A stretch of DNA of 64,000 nucleotides from Elioraea sp. (GTDB lineage: Bacteria; Pseudomonadota; Alphaproteobacteria; Acetobacterales; Acetobacteraceae), in assembly GCF_022842375.1 (NCBI RefSeq), contig NZ_JALHPR010000007.1, positions 1 through 64,000 of the forward strand, written 5' to 3'. The notes under the pieces are model-generated. The model saw nothing but the letters and a program-made list of their open reading frames with translations. It was not told where the DNA came from and did not search any database. Numbering within the stretch: position 1 is the first letter of the stretch; every line of letters starts with the position of its first letter. Positions 53,312 to 61,253 of the stretch are shown piece by piece. A program made the position numbers and the translations under genes.

Positions 53312-54121
53312 ATGAGCGGGGAAAACGGGCCGATCCTGCTGGTCGGCTGCGGCAAGATGGGTGGGGCCATGCTCGCCGGCTGGCGCGAGGCAGGTCGCGC
53401 CGTGGTGGTCGTGGAGCCGCGCGGGGCATCGGCCGTCCCCGGCGCGGAGAGCTTGGTCGCGGCCGTCGCCGCACCCGAGGCGCTTCCCGCCGGCCTCGCG
53501 CCCGCGGCGGTCGTGCTCGCGGTCAAGCCGCAGGAGGCGGCAACCGTGCTGCCGGCCTATGCGCGATTCGCGGGCTCGGGCGTGTTCCTCTCGATCATGG
53601 CGGGCAAGACCGTCGCCGGGCTCGCAGCCATGCTCGGCGGCGCTCCGCGAATCGTCCGCGCGATGCCGAACACGCCAGCCGCCGTGCGCCGCGGCGTCAC
53701 CGTCGCCTGCCCAGGCCCGGGCGTGACGGCGGCGGAGCGCGCGCTCTGCGATGCCCTGCTGGGTGCCGTGGGCTCGGTCGCCTGGGTCGATGACGAAGGC
53801 TTGATCGACCCCGTCACCGCCGTCTCGGGCGGCGGGCCGGCCTATGTGTTCCTGCTCGCCGAGGTGCTGGAACAGGCGGCCATCGCCGAAGGCATCCCGG
53901 CCGATCTTGCCCGGCTCCTGGCGCGCGAGACGGTCGCGGGCTCGGGCGCGCTGCTCGCGGCGAGCACCGAGGATGCGGGCCAGCTCCGCCGGAACGTGAC
54001 GAGCCCCGGCGGCACGACGGCAGAGGCGCTGAAGGTCCTGATGGCCGACGGCGCCTGGCCCGACCTGATGAAGACGGCCATCGCCGCAGCGACACGGCGA
54101 TCGCGCGACCTCGCGGGCTGA
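53312..54121 (+). CDS. proC: pyrroline-5-carboxylate reductase
   Basis: Last enzyme of proline synthesis. The nucleotide-binding start ILLVGCGKMGGAM, VLAVKPQE, MPNTPAAVRRG and VSGGGPAYVFLLAEVL, then LRRNVTSPGGTTAEAL, are all characteristic. The G-x-G-K-M-G-G-A motif fits NADPH use. Length 269 residues. Start ATG 53312, ten bases after the YbjN gene. Confidence 0.95.
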   Translation: MSGENGPILLVGCGKMGGAMLAGWREAGRAVVVVEPRGASAVPGAESLVAAVAAPEALPAGLAPAAVVLAVKPQEAATVLPAYARFAGSGVFLSIMAGKTVAGLAAMLGGAPRIVRAMPNTPAAVRRGVTVACPGPGVTAAERALCDALLGAVGSVAWVDDEGLIDPVTAVSGGGPAYVFLLAEVLEQAAIAEGIPADLARLLARETVAGSGALLAASTEDAGQLRRNVTSPGGTTAEALKVLMADGAWPDLMKTAIAAATRRSRDLAG

Positions 54122-54161
54122 ACGCTCGCGGAGTGAAGCCAGGGCGGTCTATCCTCACGCC

Positions 54162-54830
54162 ATGAACGCAATCGACGCCTTTGACCGTGAGATCACCGCT
54201 GCCCTGCTCGACGTCGCCGGCCGCGACGGCTGGGGCGAGACGACCATGGCCGCGATCGCTGCCGAAGCCGGGGTCGGGCTCGGCCCGCTGCGCGCCCGAT
54301 TCCCTTCGCGCGAGGCGATCCTGCTGCGCTTCGGCACGGTGGTCGACACCGCCGTGGTGGCGCAGGGGGCCACCGGCGAGACGGCACGCGAGAAGCTGTT
54401 CGACGTGCTGATGCGTCGCTTCGATGCGCTGCAGCCGCACCGCGCCGGCGTCCTCGCCGTCGCCCGCGCCTTGCCGTCGGACCCGTGCCTCCTGGCCGTC
54501 GGCGCGCCCGCGGCCGTGCGCTCGATGGCCTGGATGCTGGAGGCAGCCGGCATCCCTGCCGCGGGCATCACCGGCCAGCTTCGCGCCAAGGCGCTGCTGG
54601 CCCTCTGGCTCGCCGCCTTCCGCGCCTGGGCGAAGGATGAGAATCCCGACATGGGCGCGACGATGGCAGCGCTTGATCGGCTGCTCGACCGGGCGGAGGG
54701 GCTTGCACGGTCGCTCGAGCCGCTGATCCCGGGCGCGCGCAAGCCGCAGGAGACGGCAGGGCCAGCGGCGGAGCCGGCGGCTGAACCGGCGGGCGAAGCG
54801 GCGGGCGAAGCGGCCCCGGCAGGGGCCTGA
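54162..54830 (+). CDS. TetR family transcriptional regulator
   Basis: A 222-residue regulator. The N-terminal helix-turn-helix reads DVAGRDGWGETTMAAIAAEAGVGLGPLRARFPSREAIL (residues about 17-54, key T-M-A-A-I-A-A-E-A-G-V). The rest is helical and would form the ligand-binding core; the last 35 residues are low complexity Ala/Glu/Pro. It lies 40 bases after proC and upstream of the phasin gene, but targets are unknown. Confidence 0.87.
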   Translation: MNAIDAFDREITAALLDVAGRDGWGETTMAAIAAEAGVGLGPLRARFPSREAILLRFGTVVDTAVVAQGATGETAREKLFDVLMRRFDALQPHRAGVLAVARALPSDPCLLAVGAPAAVRSMAWMLEAAGIPAAGITGQLRAKALLALWLAAFRAWAKDENPDMGATMAALDRLLDRAEGLARSLEPLIPGARKPQETAGPAAEPAAEPAGEAAGEAAPAGA

Positions 54831-54884
54831 CCCGTCGTCGCGGCTGGCCTGCGAATGCAACGATCCTGGGCCTTGATGCAAGTT

Positions 54885-54899
54885 TTGTGCGGTGCACAA
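54885..54899. promoter_or_regulatory. TTGTGC-GGT-GCACAA palindrome, PhaR-like operator
   Basis: Perfect inverted repeat TTGTGC/GCACAA around GGT, six bases upstream of the phasin -35 box. The TGC-N3-GCA core resembles sites described for PHB regulator PhaR. Position fits repression or activation of the phasin promoter. Confidence 0.5.
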
Positions 54900-54905
54900 T
54901 AGCGT

Positions 54906-54934
54906 TTGACCCGGACCTATCCGACCGCTAGATA
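54906..54934 (+). promoter_or_regulatory. sigma-70-type promoter of phasin gene
   Basis: TTGACC (54906-54911) and TAGATA (54929-54934) with a 17-base spacer. The phasin start codon is 115 bases downstream. Confidence 0.6.
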
Positions 54935-55049
54935 GCGCCCCGGTGCACGCCTCTGCGTCGCCGCCCCCTTCGCAGACATGAGGGAAGCGCTGCAGGCCGA
55001 TGCGATGCCAAAAGAAACGGACGCCTCCAGAACACAAGGAATAGGACCC

Positions 55050-55484
55050 ATGGCAAAGAAGCCGGAGCAGATGTTCGACATGGACCTCACCAAGGTGATG
55101 GCAGACTTCAAGCTGCCGCAGGTCGACGTCGAGGCGCTCGTCACCGCGCAGCGCAAGAACATCGAGACGTTCTCCACCGCCAACAAGCTCGCGCTCGAGG
55201 GCATGCAGGCCGTTGCCAAGCGCAACATGGAGATCATGCAGCAGGTGATGTCCGACATGACCGAGGCGATGCGCTCGATCGCGTCGGCCGAGGCGCCGCA
55301 GGCCAAGGCCGCGAAGCAGGCCGAGATGATGAAGGCCACCTACGAGAAGGGCATGCAGAACATGCGTGAGCTTCAGGACATGGTGCAGAAGGTCTCGGGC
55401 GAGACGCTCGGCGTGCTGAACAAGCGCGTTGCCGAGGCGCTCGACGAGGTCAAGACGATGATGGCGACCTCCACGAAGCTCTGA
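55050..55484 (+). CDS. phasin family protein (PHB granule-associated)
   Basis: A 144-residue helical protein that coats polyhydroxybutyrate granules. Phasin_2 pattern: FKLPQVDVEALVTAQRKNIETFSTANKLALEGMQAV, amphipathic helices with few Cys or Pro residues, and a Gln/Met-rich tail (KAAKQAEMMKATYEKGMQNMRELQ). Start ATG 55050 with an AAGGA site. Preceded by a promoter, a PhaR-like palindrome and about 200 noncoding bases, followed by a strong terminator. Confidence 0.93.
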   Translation: MAKKPEQMFDMDLTKVMADFKLPQVDVEALVTAQRKNIETFSTANKLALEGMQAVAKRNMEIMQQVMSDMTEAMRSIASAEAPQAKAAKQAEMMKATYEKGMQNMRELQDMVQKVSGETLGVLNKRVAEALDEVKTMMATSTKL

Positions 55485-55518
55485 GCCATCGCGGCTGCTT
55501 GAACGGGCGCGGCGCCGA

Positions 55519-55552
55519 GAGCGGTTTCCACACCGGTGGAAACCGCTCTTTT
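55519..55552 (+). terminator. rho-independent terminator of phasin gene
   Basis: GAGCGGTTTCCAC and GTGGAAACCGCTC form a 13-bp perfect stem around a four-base loop, followed by TTTTCTTGTT. It begins 35 bases after the phasin stop. Confidence 0.9.
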
Positions 55553-55573
55553 CTTGTTGTGCGGGCATCTTCA

Positions 55574-55602
55574 CGCACACGGCCGTCGTCAGGCCGTGTG
55601 CG
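55574..55602. repeat. CGCACACGGCC inverted repeat
   Basis: CGCACACGGCC and GGCCGTGTGCG form an 11-bp stem around GTCGTCA. It sits between the phasin terminator and repeat element B. It has no U-run; it could be a terminator for the opposite strand or an additional palindrome. Confidence 0.5.
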
Positions 55603-55650
55603 ATCGGCGCTGAGGCCCGCGCCCGTGTTCTTGTCAACGCGACCGTCTAA

Positions 55651-55763
55651 GAGTTCGCTGCTGTGAGCCGAATGGCGCGGCTTTCGGCGCGGAGCGGCCT
55701 CTACGGCCGTGAGCACCGCAAGCCCAGAAAGCCAAAGCCAGTCGGCCGCAGCAGGAGAATTCG
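55651..55763 (-). repeat. structured dispersed element, copy B (gene-sense after the histidine kinase)
   Basis: Copy B of the element at 30028-30160, here 113 bases. Terminal arms GAATTC...CTGCTGCGGCCG and CGGCTCACAGCAGC...GAACTC (minus-strand reading) pair imperfectly. The internal hairpin is CGGCC-GTAGA-GGCCG. It starts nine bases after the stop codon of the histidine kinase gene and is about 20 bases shorter than copy A, the difference lying between the first arm and the hairpin. Confidence 0.7.
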
Positions 55764-55772
55764 CGGACGGCC

Positions 55773-57119
55773 TCAGGCCGGCAGGCTGATCCGCGCGCGA
55801 AGCCCCCCGTGCGGGCTTGCCTCCAGCGCCAGATCGCCGCCATGGGCGCGCACGATGTCGCGCGCGATGGTCAAACCCAGCCCGGTGCCGCCGCCAGCGC
55901 CGCCCGGCTTGTCGAGCCGCACGAAGGGCCGGAACGCCGCCTCGCGCTGATCGGGCGGAATGCCCGGCCCGTCATCGTCCACCGTGATCTGCACCGCCAG
56001 CGCGCCGTTCGGCCGGGCGAAGCGCGCAGCCCCCACCCAGACATGCGCCGCATGCCGCCGCGCATTGTCGACGAGGTTGGTCACGCAGCGTCGCATCGCA
56101 TCGCTGCGCAGCGGCAGGACGAGGGAGGGCTCCACGTCCACCGTCACAGCCGAACCGTTGCGCCGCGCCTTGGCAGCGACCTCCTCCAACAGCTCGGACA
56201 CATCGGCCGGCTGCGCCTGTTCCGCCCCCTCGCCGCGGGCGAAGGCGAGATAGGCCTCGATCATCCGTTCCATCTCGGCAATGTCGCCCTCGAGTGCTGC
56301 TGCCTCCTCGTGATCCTCCTCCGGCAGGCGCGGGGTGATCATCGCAAGCCCAAGCCGCATGCGGGTGAGCGGGGTGCGCAGGTCGTGGCTGACGCCGGCG
56401 AGCATCTCGGTGCGCTGGCCGAGGAAGCGGGCGATGCGCTCGCGCATCCTGTTGAACGCGACGGCCGCCTGGCGCACCTCGGCAGCGCCCTCGGGCTTGA
56501 TGGGAGCGATGTCCTGGCCCTTGCCGAAGGCCTCCGCCGCGGCCGCAAGCCGCCTGATCGGCTTCACCTGGTTGCGCATGAACACGACCGCGACGGTGAA
56601 GACGATCAGCGCCGAGCCGATGAGCCAGAGCACGAACACCGTCACCGTGCCGGTGAAGAGGCGCTTGGCCGGCGCCTCGACGTGCAGGATCCCGTCGGGC
56701 AGCTGGATCATGATCTCGACCGCCCGCTCGCCCCGCGGCCAGGTGACGCGGAAGGGCAGCCGCACGCGCTCCTCGAGCGCGGCGGCAAGCTCATGCTCGG
56801 CCGGGCCGGTGCGGATGTCTGGCGTATCGGGCACCACGCCGCCCGGCTCGACGCGGATGCCGAGCTCGAACCGCGACAGCGCCTCGAACGTCACCCAGGA
56901 CAGGGTCGCTGCGTCGGGGTGGCGGCCGATCACCTCGACGATGAACCCGATGTCGCCGGCCACCGCCGTGGCGAGGCGCCGCGACACCACCTCCCAGTGC
57001 GCGCCATAGAAGACCTGCAAGGCCACGGCCTGCAGCACGATCAGCGGCATCACGATGATCAGCACGCTGCGCCCGAGCAGCGTGCGGGGAAGGATGCGCT
57101 TGAACGCGGCGATCATCAC
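55773..57119 (-). CDS. EnvZ-like sensor histidine kinase
   Basis: A 448-residue membrane kinase. Two spans (about residues 15-36 and 157-182) enclose a periplasmic sensor region. HAMP follows with MRNQVKPIRRLAAAAEAFGKG. The phosphoacceptor helix reads AGVSHDLRTPLTRMR (His near 245). The ATPase domain has NLVDNARRHA, DDDGPGIPP and GTGLGLTIARDIV. Last of the MarR-OmpR-EnvZ run. The stop is nine bases from repeat element B. Confidence 0.92.
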   Translation of the reverse strand: MMIAAFKRILPRTLLGRSVLIIVMPLIVLQAVALQVFYGAHWEVVSRRLATAVAGDIGFIVEVIGRHPDAATLSWVTFEALSRFELGIRVEPGGVVPDTPDIRTGPAEHELAAALEERVRLPFRVTWPRGERAVEIMIQLPDGILHVEAPAKRLFTGTVTVFVLWLIGSALIVFTVAVVFMRNQVKPIRRLAAAAEAFGKGQDIAPIKPEGAAEVRQAAVAFNRMRERIARFLGQRTEMLAGVSHDLRTPLTRMRLGLAMITPRLPEEDHEEAAALEGDIAEMERMIEAYLAFARGEGAEQAQPADVSELLEEVAAKARRNGSAVTVDVEPSLVLPLRSDAMRRCVTNLVDNARRHAAHVWVGAARFARPNGALAVQITVDDDGPGIPPDQREAAFRPFVRLDKPGGAGGGTGLGLTIARDIVRAHGGDLALEASPHGGLRARISLPA

Positions 57120-57124
57120 GCTGC

Positions 57125-57835
57125 TCAGCCCGGCCGGAGGACGTAGCCGCGGCCGCGCACCGTCTGCAGGAACGAGGGCTCGCGCGGGTCTGTCTCGATC
57201 TTGCGGCGAAGCCGCGTCACCTGGACGTCGATCGCGCGTTCGCCGGCATCCTCCTGCCCGAGTGCTGCGGCCAGGTCCTCGCGCGTCAGCGTCTCGCCCG
57301 CACGCGTGGCCAGCGCGCCGAGCAAGGCCGCCTCGCCGCTCGTCAGCCGGATCGGCTCGCCATGCTTCATCAGCAGGCCGCGGGCTGGGTCGAATGTCGC
57401 CTCGCCGAGCCGCACGGGGCCTGATGCCTGCGCCTGCGCCGCGGGGGCGGCGAGGCGGCGCAGGATGGTACGGATGCGGAGGGCGAGCTCCCGCGGCTCG
57501 AAGGGCTTCGCGAGATAGTCATCGGCGCCGCGCTCGAACCCGGCGATGCGATCCTCCGGCGCGCCGCGGGCGGTGAGCAGCACCACCGGCACGTCACGCT
57601 CGCGCCTGAGCGCCTCGGTCAGCTCGAGACCGCTCTCGCCGGGCATCATGACATCGAGCACGATGAGGTCGAAATGCATGAGCTTCAGCATGTGCCGCGC
57701 CTCGGCGGCATCGCCGGCGGCGGTGACGCGGAAGCCCTCGCGCTCGAGGAAGCGGCGCAGCAGGTCGCGCAGCCGCGGGTCATCGTCGACGACGAGGAGG
57801 TGATGCGCTTCCGCGGCGGCGTGGGAGGCCATCAC
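57125..57835 (-). CDS. OmpR family response regulator
   Basis: A 236-residue regulator. The receiver carries Asp17-19, phosphorylation site Asp61 (LIVLDVMMPG), Thr in LTARG and Lys in LAKPFEP. The C-terminal winged helix includes LTSGEAALLGALATRAGE, VQVTRLRRKIE and FLQTVRGRGYVLRP. Cognate to the EnvZ-like kinase, six bases downstream. Its ATG overlaps the MarR stop by four bases. Confidence 0.94.
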   Translation of the reverse strand: MMASHAAAEAHHLLVVDDDPRLRDLLRRFLEREGFRVTAAGDAAEARHMLKLMHFDLIVLDVMMPGESGLELTEALRRERDVPVVLLTARGAPEDRIAGFERGADDYLAKPFEPRELALRIRTILRRLAAPAAQAQASGPVRLGEATFDPARGLLMKHGEPIRLTSGEAALLGALATRAGETLTREDLAAALGQEDAGERAIDVQVTRLRRKIETDPREPSFLQTVRGRGYVLRPG

Positions 57836-58494
57836 GCCACCTTGCCGCTCTCCCGGCCGAGCCCCGCGCCGATGCCGGGGGTGTTGCCCGGAGCTTGGCC
57901 CGGAGCTTGGCCCGGAGCTTGGCCCGGAGCTTGGCCAGGAGCGTTGCCAGGAGCGTTGCCAGGAGCGTTACCAGGAGCGTTGGCGGCCCGCTCGGGCTCG
58001 CGCGGCGTGCCGATGCCCTGTGCATCGATGCGCGCCCGCGCATCGGGGCCCATCATGCCGAGCATGACGCGGCGGAACCCCTCGACCGCCTGCGCGCCGG
58101 ATTCGCGATAGGCGCGCGACAGCGTGTCGCGCTGCCGCTCGAACAACCGCCGCTCCAGCGCCTCGCCCTTCTGCGTCAGCGTCAGCAGCCGCTGGCGCCG
58201 GTCGTTCCGGCCCGGCGACTGCACCACGTAGCCCCCGTCCATCAGGGGCTTCAGCACACGGCCAAGCGACTGCTTGGTGATGCGCAGGATGGCCAGCAGG
58301 TCGGACACCGTGATGCCCGGGTTGCGGCCGACGAAGTGCAGCACGCGGTGATGCGCGCGGCCCATGTCGAGCTCCGCCAGGATCGCGTCTGGCCCCGCGG
58401 TGAAGTCGCGGTAGCCGTAGAACAGCAGCTCCATGCCGAGCCTGATCTCCTCCTCGCGGAGGAACAGAAGGGAGGCGGCGCCGCGGGCATCCAT
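57832..58494 (-). CDS. MarR family regulator with C-terminal NAPG/QAPG repeat tail
   Basis: A 220-residue regulator. Residues about 20-150 form a MarR winged helix: HHRVLHFVGRNPGITVSDLLAILRITKQSLGRVLKPLMDGGYVVQSPGRNDRRQR (key D-R-R-Q-R wing). The tail (about 170-205) is a tandem run of four-residue units N-A-P-G and Q-A-P-G, unusual for MarR. It is divergent from ilvE and overlaps the response regulator by four bases (ATGA). Likely controls the divergent region, including ilvE; the ACGTCA-G-TGACGT palindrome is a candidate site. Confidence 0.9.
   Translation of the reverse strand: MDARGAASLLFLREEEIRLGMELLFYGYRDFTAGPDAILAELDMGRAHHRVLHFVGRNPGITVSDLLAILRITKQSLGRVLKPLMDGGYVVQSPGRNDRRQRLLTLTQKGEALERRLFERQRDTLSRAYRESGAQAVEGFRRVMLGMMGPDARARIDAQGIGTPREPERAANAPGNAPGNAPGNAPGQAPGQAPGQAPGQAPGNTPGIGAGLGRESGKVA
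57881..57981. repeat. 12-bp tandem repeats inside marR
   Basis: About eight 12-base units, first GCTTGGCCCGGA (several identical copies), then GCGTTGCCAGGA (three, one with a change). Copy-number change would alter the protein by four residues per unit without a frameshift. Confidence 0.85.
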
Positions 58495-58527
58495 GCGCTT
58501 ACGTCTTTCCTGGGTTGACCGGTCGTT

Positions 58528-58540
58528 ACGTCAGTGACGT
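58528..58540. promoter_or_regulatory. palindrome ACGTCA-G-TGACGT, candidate MarR operator
   Basis: A perfect 6-bp inverted repeat with one-base centre between marR and ilvE. Its last base overlaps the -35 box of the putative ilvE promoter. Candidate operator for the MarR protein, which is divergently encoded 34 bases away. Confidence 0.5.
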
Positions 58541-58568
58541 TGACATATTACCCCATCGCCCGTACCGT
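58540..58568 (+). promoter_or_regulatory. putative ilvE promoter
   Basis: TTGACA (58540-58545), 17-base spacer, TACCGT (58563-58568). It is 140 bases upstream of the ilvE start. The -35 box is canonical, the -10 weak. Confidence 0.45.
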
Positions 58569-58660
58569 CGCCAAGGTTGCTTTCGTGGCCCTTGTGACGC
58601 AACTAAATTGCGCGCCTGGACTGGAAAGCACCCACGATCAACGATGCGGCGACCACACCG

Positions 58661-58688
58661 TTCGGCCAACACTGTTCGGCCAACACTG
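58661..58688. repeat. 14-bp tandem direct repeat in the ilvE leader
   Basis: TTCGGCCAACACTG occurs twice in a row (58661-58674, 58675-58688), just 19 bases before the ilvE start codon, overlapping the region preceding its ribosome-binding site (GGAAGGA, 58693-58699). Possibly a regulator site or a recent duplication. Confidence 0.7.
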
Positions 58689-58707
58689 TTTCGGAAGGAT
58701 ACGCTCC

Positions 58708-59604
58708 ATGGCCCTTGTTCCCTATGACGATCGCGACGGGCTCATCTGGCTCGACGGTGTTCTCCGCCCCTGGCGCGAGGTCAAGGTCCACGTCCTCACG
58801 CATGCGCTGCACTACGGCTCCGCCGTCTTCGAGGGCGAGCGTGCCTACAACGGCCACGTCTTCAAGCTGACCGAGCACAGCCAGCGCCTGATCGACAGCG
58901 CGCGCATCATGGACATGACGATCCCCTGGTCGCTCGCTGAGATCGACGAGGCGACGAAGGCGACGCTCGCTGCCTCCGGCCTGACGGACGCCTATGTCCG
59001 CCCGATCGCCTGGCGCGGCTCCGAGATGATGGGTGTTGCCGGGCAGAAGAACACGATCCACCTCGCTATCGCGGTGTGGGAGTGGGGTGCGTACTTCCCC
59101 GACCGGATGAAGGGCATCCGCCTCGACATCGGCGAGTGGCGCCGCCCGCACCCGCAGACTGCGCCGACCTCGGCCAAGGCCGTCGGGCTCTACATGATCG
59201 CGACGCTGAACAAGCACGCGGCCGAGGCGAAGGGCTATGCCGATGCGCTGATGCTCGACTGGCGCGGCCAGGTGGCGGAGGCGACGGGGGCGAACATCTT
59301 CTTCGTGATCGACGGCGAGGTTCACACGCCGGTGCCCGATTGCTTCCTCGACGGCATCACGCGGCGCACGGTGATGCGGCTTGCGCGGAACCGCCAGATG
59401 AAGGTGGTCGAGCGGCCGATCATGCCCGAGGAGATGGCGCGGGCGACCGAGTGCTTCCTCTGCGGCACCGCGGCCGAGGTCACGCCGGTGTCCGAGATCG
59501 GGCCGTACAAATTCACCCCGGCCGAGATCACGAAGACGCTGCTCGACGACTACGAGGCAACGGTACGGATGACGCCCGACGAGGTCGCGAAGATCGCCGC
59601 CTGA
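58708..59604 (+). CDS. ilvE: branched-chain amino acid aminotransferase
   Basis: A PLP-dependent class IV aminotransferase of 298 residues catalysing the last step of Val, Leu and Ile synthesis. VHVLTHALHYGSAVFEGERAYNG, VRPIAWRGSEMMGV, SAKAVGLYMIATLNKHAAEAKGYADALMLD (PLP Lys in S-A-K, near residue 157) and VAEATGANIFFV are diagnostic. Start ATG 58708 has a GGAAGGA site; a longer frame upstream is not conserved. Divergent from marR with a regulatory region of 213 bases between. Confidence 0.95.
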   Translation: MALVPYDDRDGLIWLDGVLRPWREVKVHVLTHALHYGSAVFEGERAYNGHVFKLTEHSQRLIDSARIMDMTIPWSLAEIDEATKATLAASGLTDAYVRPIAWRGSEMMGVAGQKNTIHLAIAVWEWGAYFPDRMKGIRLDIGEWRRPHPQTAPTSAKAVGLYMIATLNKHAAEAKGYADALMLDWRGQVAEATGANIFFVIDGEVHTPVPDCFLDGITRRTVMRLARNRQMKVVERPIMPEEMARATECFLCGTAAEVTPVSEIGPYKFTPAEITKTLLDDYEATVRMTPDEVAKIAA

Positions 59605-59606
59605 GG

Positions 59607-59675
59607 CCCCTCACCCTGTCCCTCTCCCGCACGCGGGAGAGGGAACGCCTCCACCACACCTCGCGGGGTGAGGGG
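59607..59675. repeat. nested CCCCTCACCC palindromic intergenic repeat
   Basis: Outer arms CCCCTCACCC (59607-59616) and GGGTGAGGGG (59666-59675) enclose an inner perfect hairpin CCCTCTCCCGC-AC-GCGGGAGAGGG (59620-59643). It starts two bases after the ilvE stop. This type of CCCTCACCC...GGGTGAGGG repeat is widespread in high-GC proteobacteria and may also act as terminator. Confidence 0.8.
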
Positions 59676-59729
59676 TCGGCGCAGGCCTCGCCGCTTGCCG
59701 CCGCACGCCCACACCGCTAATCCCCGCGC

Positions 59730-61202
59730 GTGCCCGCATCACCCGACACGCCGTGGCTTCCGCGCGCCTTCGCGCTCGTCGCAGCGATCACGCTCGCACG
59801 CGTGCTCTGGCTGTCGCTCAACACCCCCGACCTCTACGCGGATGAGGCGCAGTACTGGGCCTGGGCGCAGGACCTTCGCCTCGGCTACGTCACCAAGCCG
59901 CCGCTCATCGCCTGGCTGATCGCCGGCACCACGGCGCTGTGCGGTCCAGGCGAAGGCTGCATCCGCCTCTCCTCGCCGCTGCTCCACGCGGGCACGGCGC
60001 TGCTGCTGGGGGCCACCGCCGCGCGCCTGTTCGGCACCCGCGCCGCGCTCTGGACCGCCGGCGTATACGCCACGCTGCCGGCCGTCTCGGTGTCCTCGGC
60101 CATTGTCTCGACCGATGCCGCACTGCTGGCAGCCTGGGCGGCGGCCCTGCTGGCACTCGTGCGGCTGCGCGAGGGTGGGGGCCTTGCCTGGTGGGCCGTG
60201 CTCGGCGTCGCGATCGGCACGGGCTTCCTCGCGAAATACGCGATGGTGGGGTTCCTCGGCGGGCTGGCACTCACCCTCATCCTCGACCGCGAGGCACGCA
60301 CCACGCTGCTGCGCGGGCCGGGGCCGCTCATCGCGGTCGCGCTCATGCTCGCGGTGCTCGGGCCGAACCTCGTCTGGAACCTCTGGAACGGCTTCGCCAC
60401 CGTCCGCCATGTCGGCGAGAACGCCAATCTCCGCGGCGGCCCCTCGTTCAACACAGGCCAGGGGCTCGAGTTCCTCGGCGCGCAGTTCGGCGTATTCGGG
60501 CCCGTTACCTTCGCGATGCTGCTCTGGGTCCTCTCCCGCCGCGCCACGTGGACGAACCCGGCAACACGCATGCTCGCCCTCTTCGCCGCCCCGATGGGCG
60601 CCATCATGATCGCGCAGTCATTCGCAAGCCGCGCGAACGCGAACTGGGCTGCACCGGTCTACGTCACCGGCACGCTGCTCGTCGTCGGCTGGGCGATCGC
60701 AGAGGGGCGGATGGTGCTGCTGCGCGCCGCCGTCGCCCTGCATGTCGGGGCGGCGCTGATCGTGTTCGCAGGCCCTGCGATCGCCGAGGCAGCCGGGGTC
60801 TCGTTGCCGCGCAAGGCCGATCCGTGGATGCGCCAGCGCGGCTGGGCGGCGCTCGGTGCCGCCGTGTCGCGGGTTGCCGCAGAACACCCGGGCCACCGCG
60901 TGCTGTTCGAGCAGCGGCGCGACATGGCCACCCTGCTCTACTACATCCGCCCCCACCCGCTCGACGCGCTGATGTGGGAGGCCGACGGCATCGCGCGCAA
61001 CGAGTTCGAGCTCACAGCGGCGCTGACGCCCAACGTCACGGGCCCGTTCCTGTTCGTCACCCGCCGCGACACAGCTCCTGACGTGTTCGGGCGATTCGCG
61101 ACCGTCCAACAGGCAGGCCGCATCATCGTGCCGACGCACAGGGACGCCGCCCTTCGCTACACCGTCTGGCGGCTGGACGGGTTCCGCGGCTACCGGGACT
61201 GA
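59730..61202 (+). CDS. GT39/ArnT-like glycosyltransferase
   Basis: A 490-residue polytopic membrane protein, about 10-12 spans. The catalytic first loop has Y-A-D-E-A-Q-Y-W-A-W (Asp-Glu in L-Y-A-D-E, about 36-45) and the R-L-S-S-P-L-L-H segment, matching the PMT_2/GT39 family that uses polyprenyl-phosphate sugars. The C-terminal part is a soluble domain (HRVLFEQRRDMATLLYYIRP). GTG start 59730; nearby ATGs would cut the first span. Acceptor unknown, likely lipid A or another envelope glycan. Confidence 0.88.
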   Translation: MPASPDTPWLPRAFALVAAITLARVLWLSLNTPDLYADEAQYWAWAQDLRLGYVTKPPLIAWLIAGTTALCGPGEGCIRLSSPLLHAGTALLLGATAARLFGTRAALWTAGVYATLPAVSVSSAIVSTDAALLAAWAAALLALVRLREGGGLAWWAVLGVAIGTGFLAKYAMVGFLGGLALTLILDREARTTLLRGPGPLIAVALMLAVLGPNLVWNLWNGFATVRHVGENANLRGGPSFNTGQGLEFLGAQFGVFGPVTFAMLLWVLSRRATWTNPATRMLALFAAPMGAIMIAQSFASRANANWAAPVYVTGTLLVVGWAIAEGRMVLLRAAVALHVGAALIVFAGPAIAEAAGVSLPRKADPWMRQRGWAALGAAVSRVAAEHPGHRVLFEQRRDMATLLYYIRPHPLDALMWEADGIARNEFELTAALTPNVTGPFLFVTRRDTAPDVFGRFATVQQAGRIIVPTHRDAALRYTVWRLDGFRGYRD

Positions 61203-61253
61203 TCTCGCCCGAAGGCCGCAATTCCGCCGCACGCGGTGCTAAGCTCGCCACCG

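Noticed and set aside
57881-57981. CRISPR-like repeats
   Set aside because: Units are 12 bases, contiguous, without spacers, and in frame inside a coding gene.
59607-59675. A novel element after ilvE
   Set aside because: The CCCTCACCC...GGGTGAGGG nested palindrome is a well-known type of intergenic repeat in high-GC proteobacteria, so it is annotated but not treated as new.
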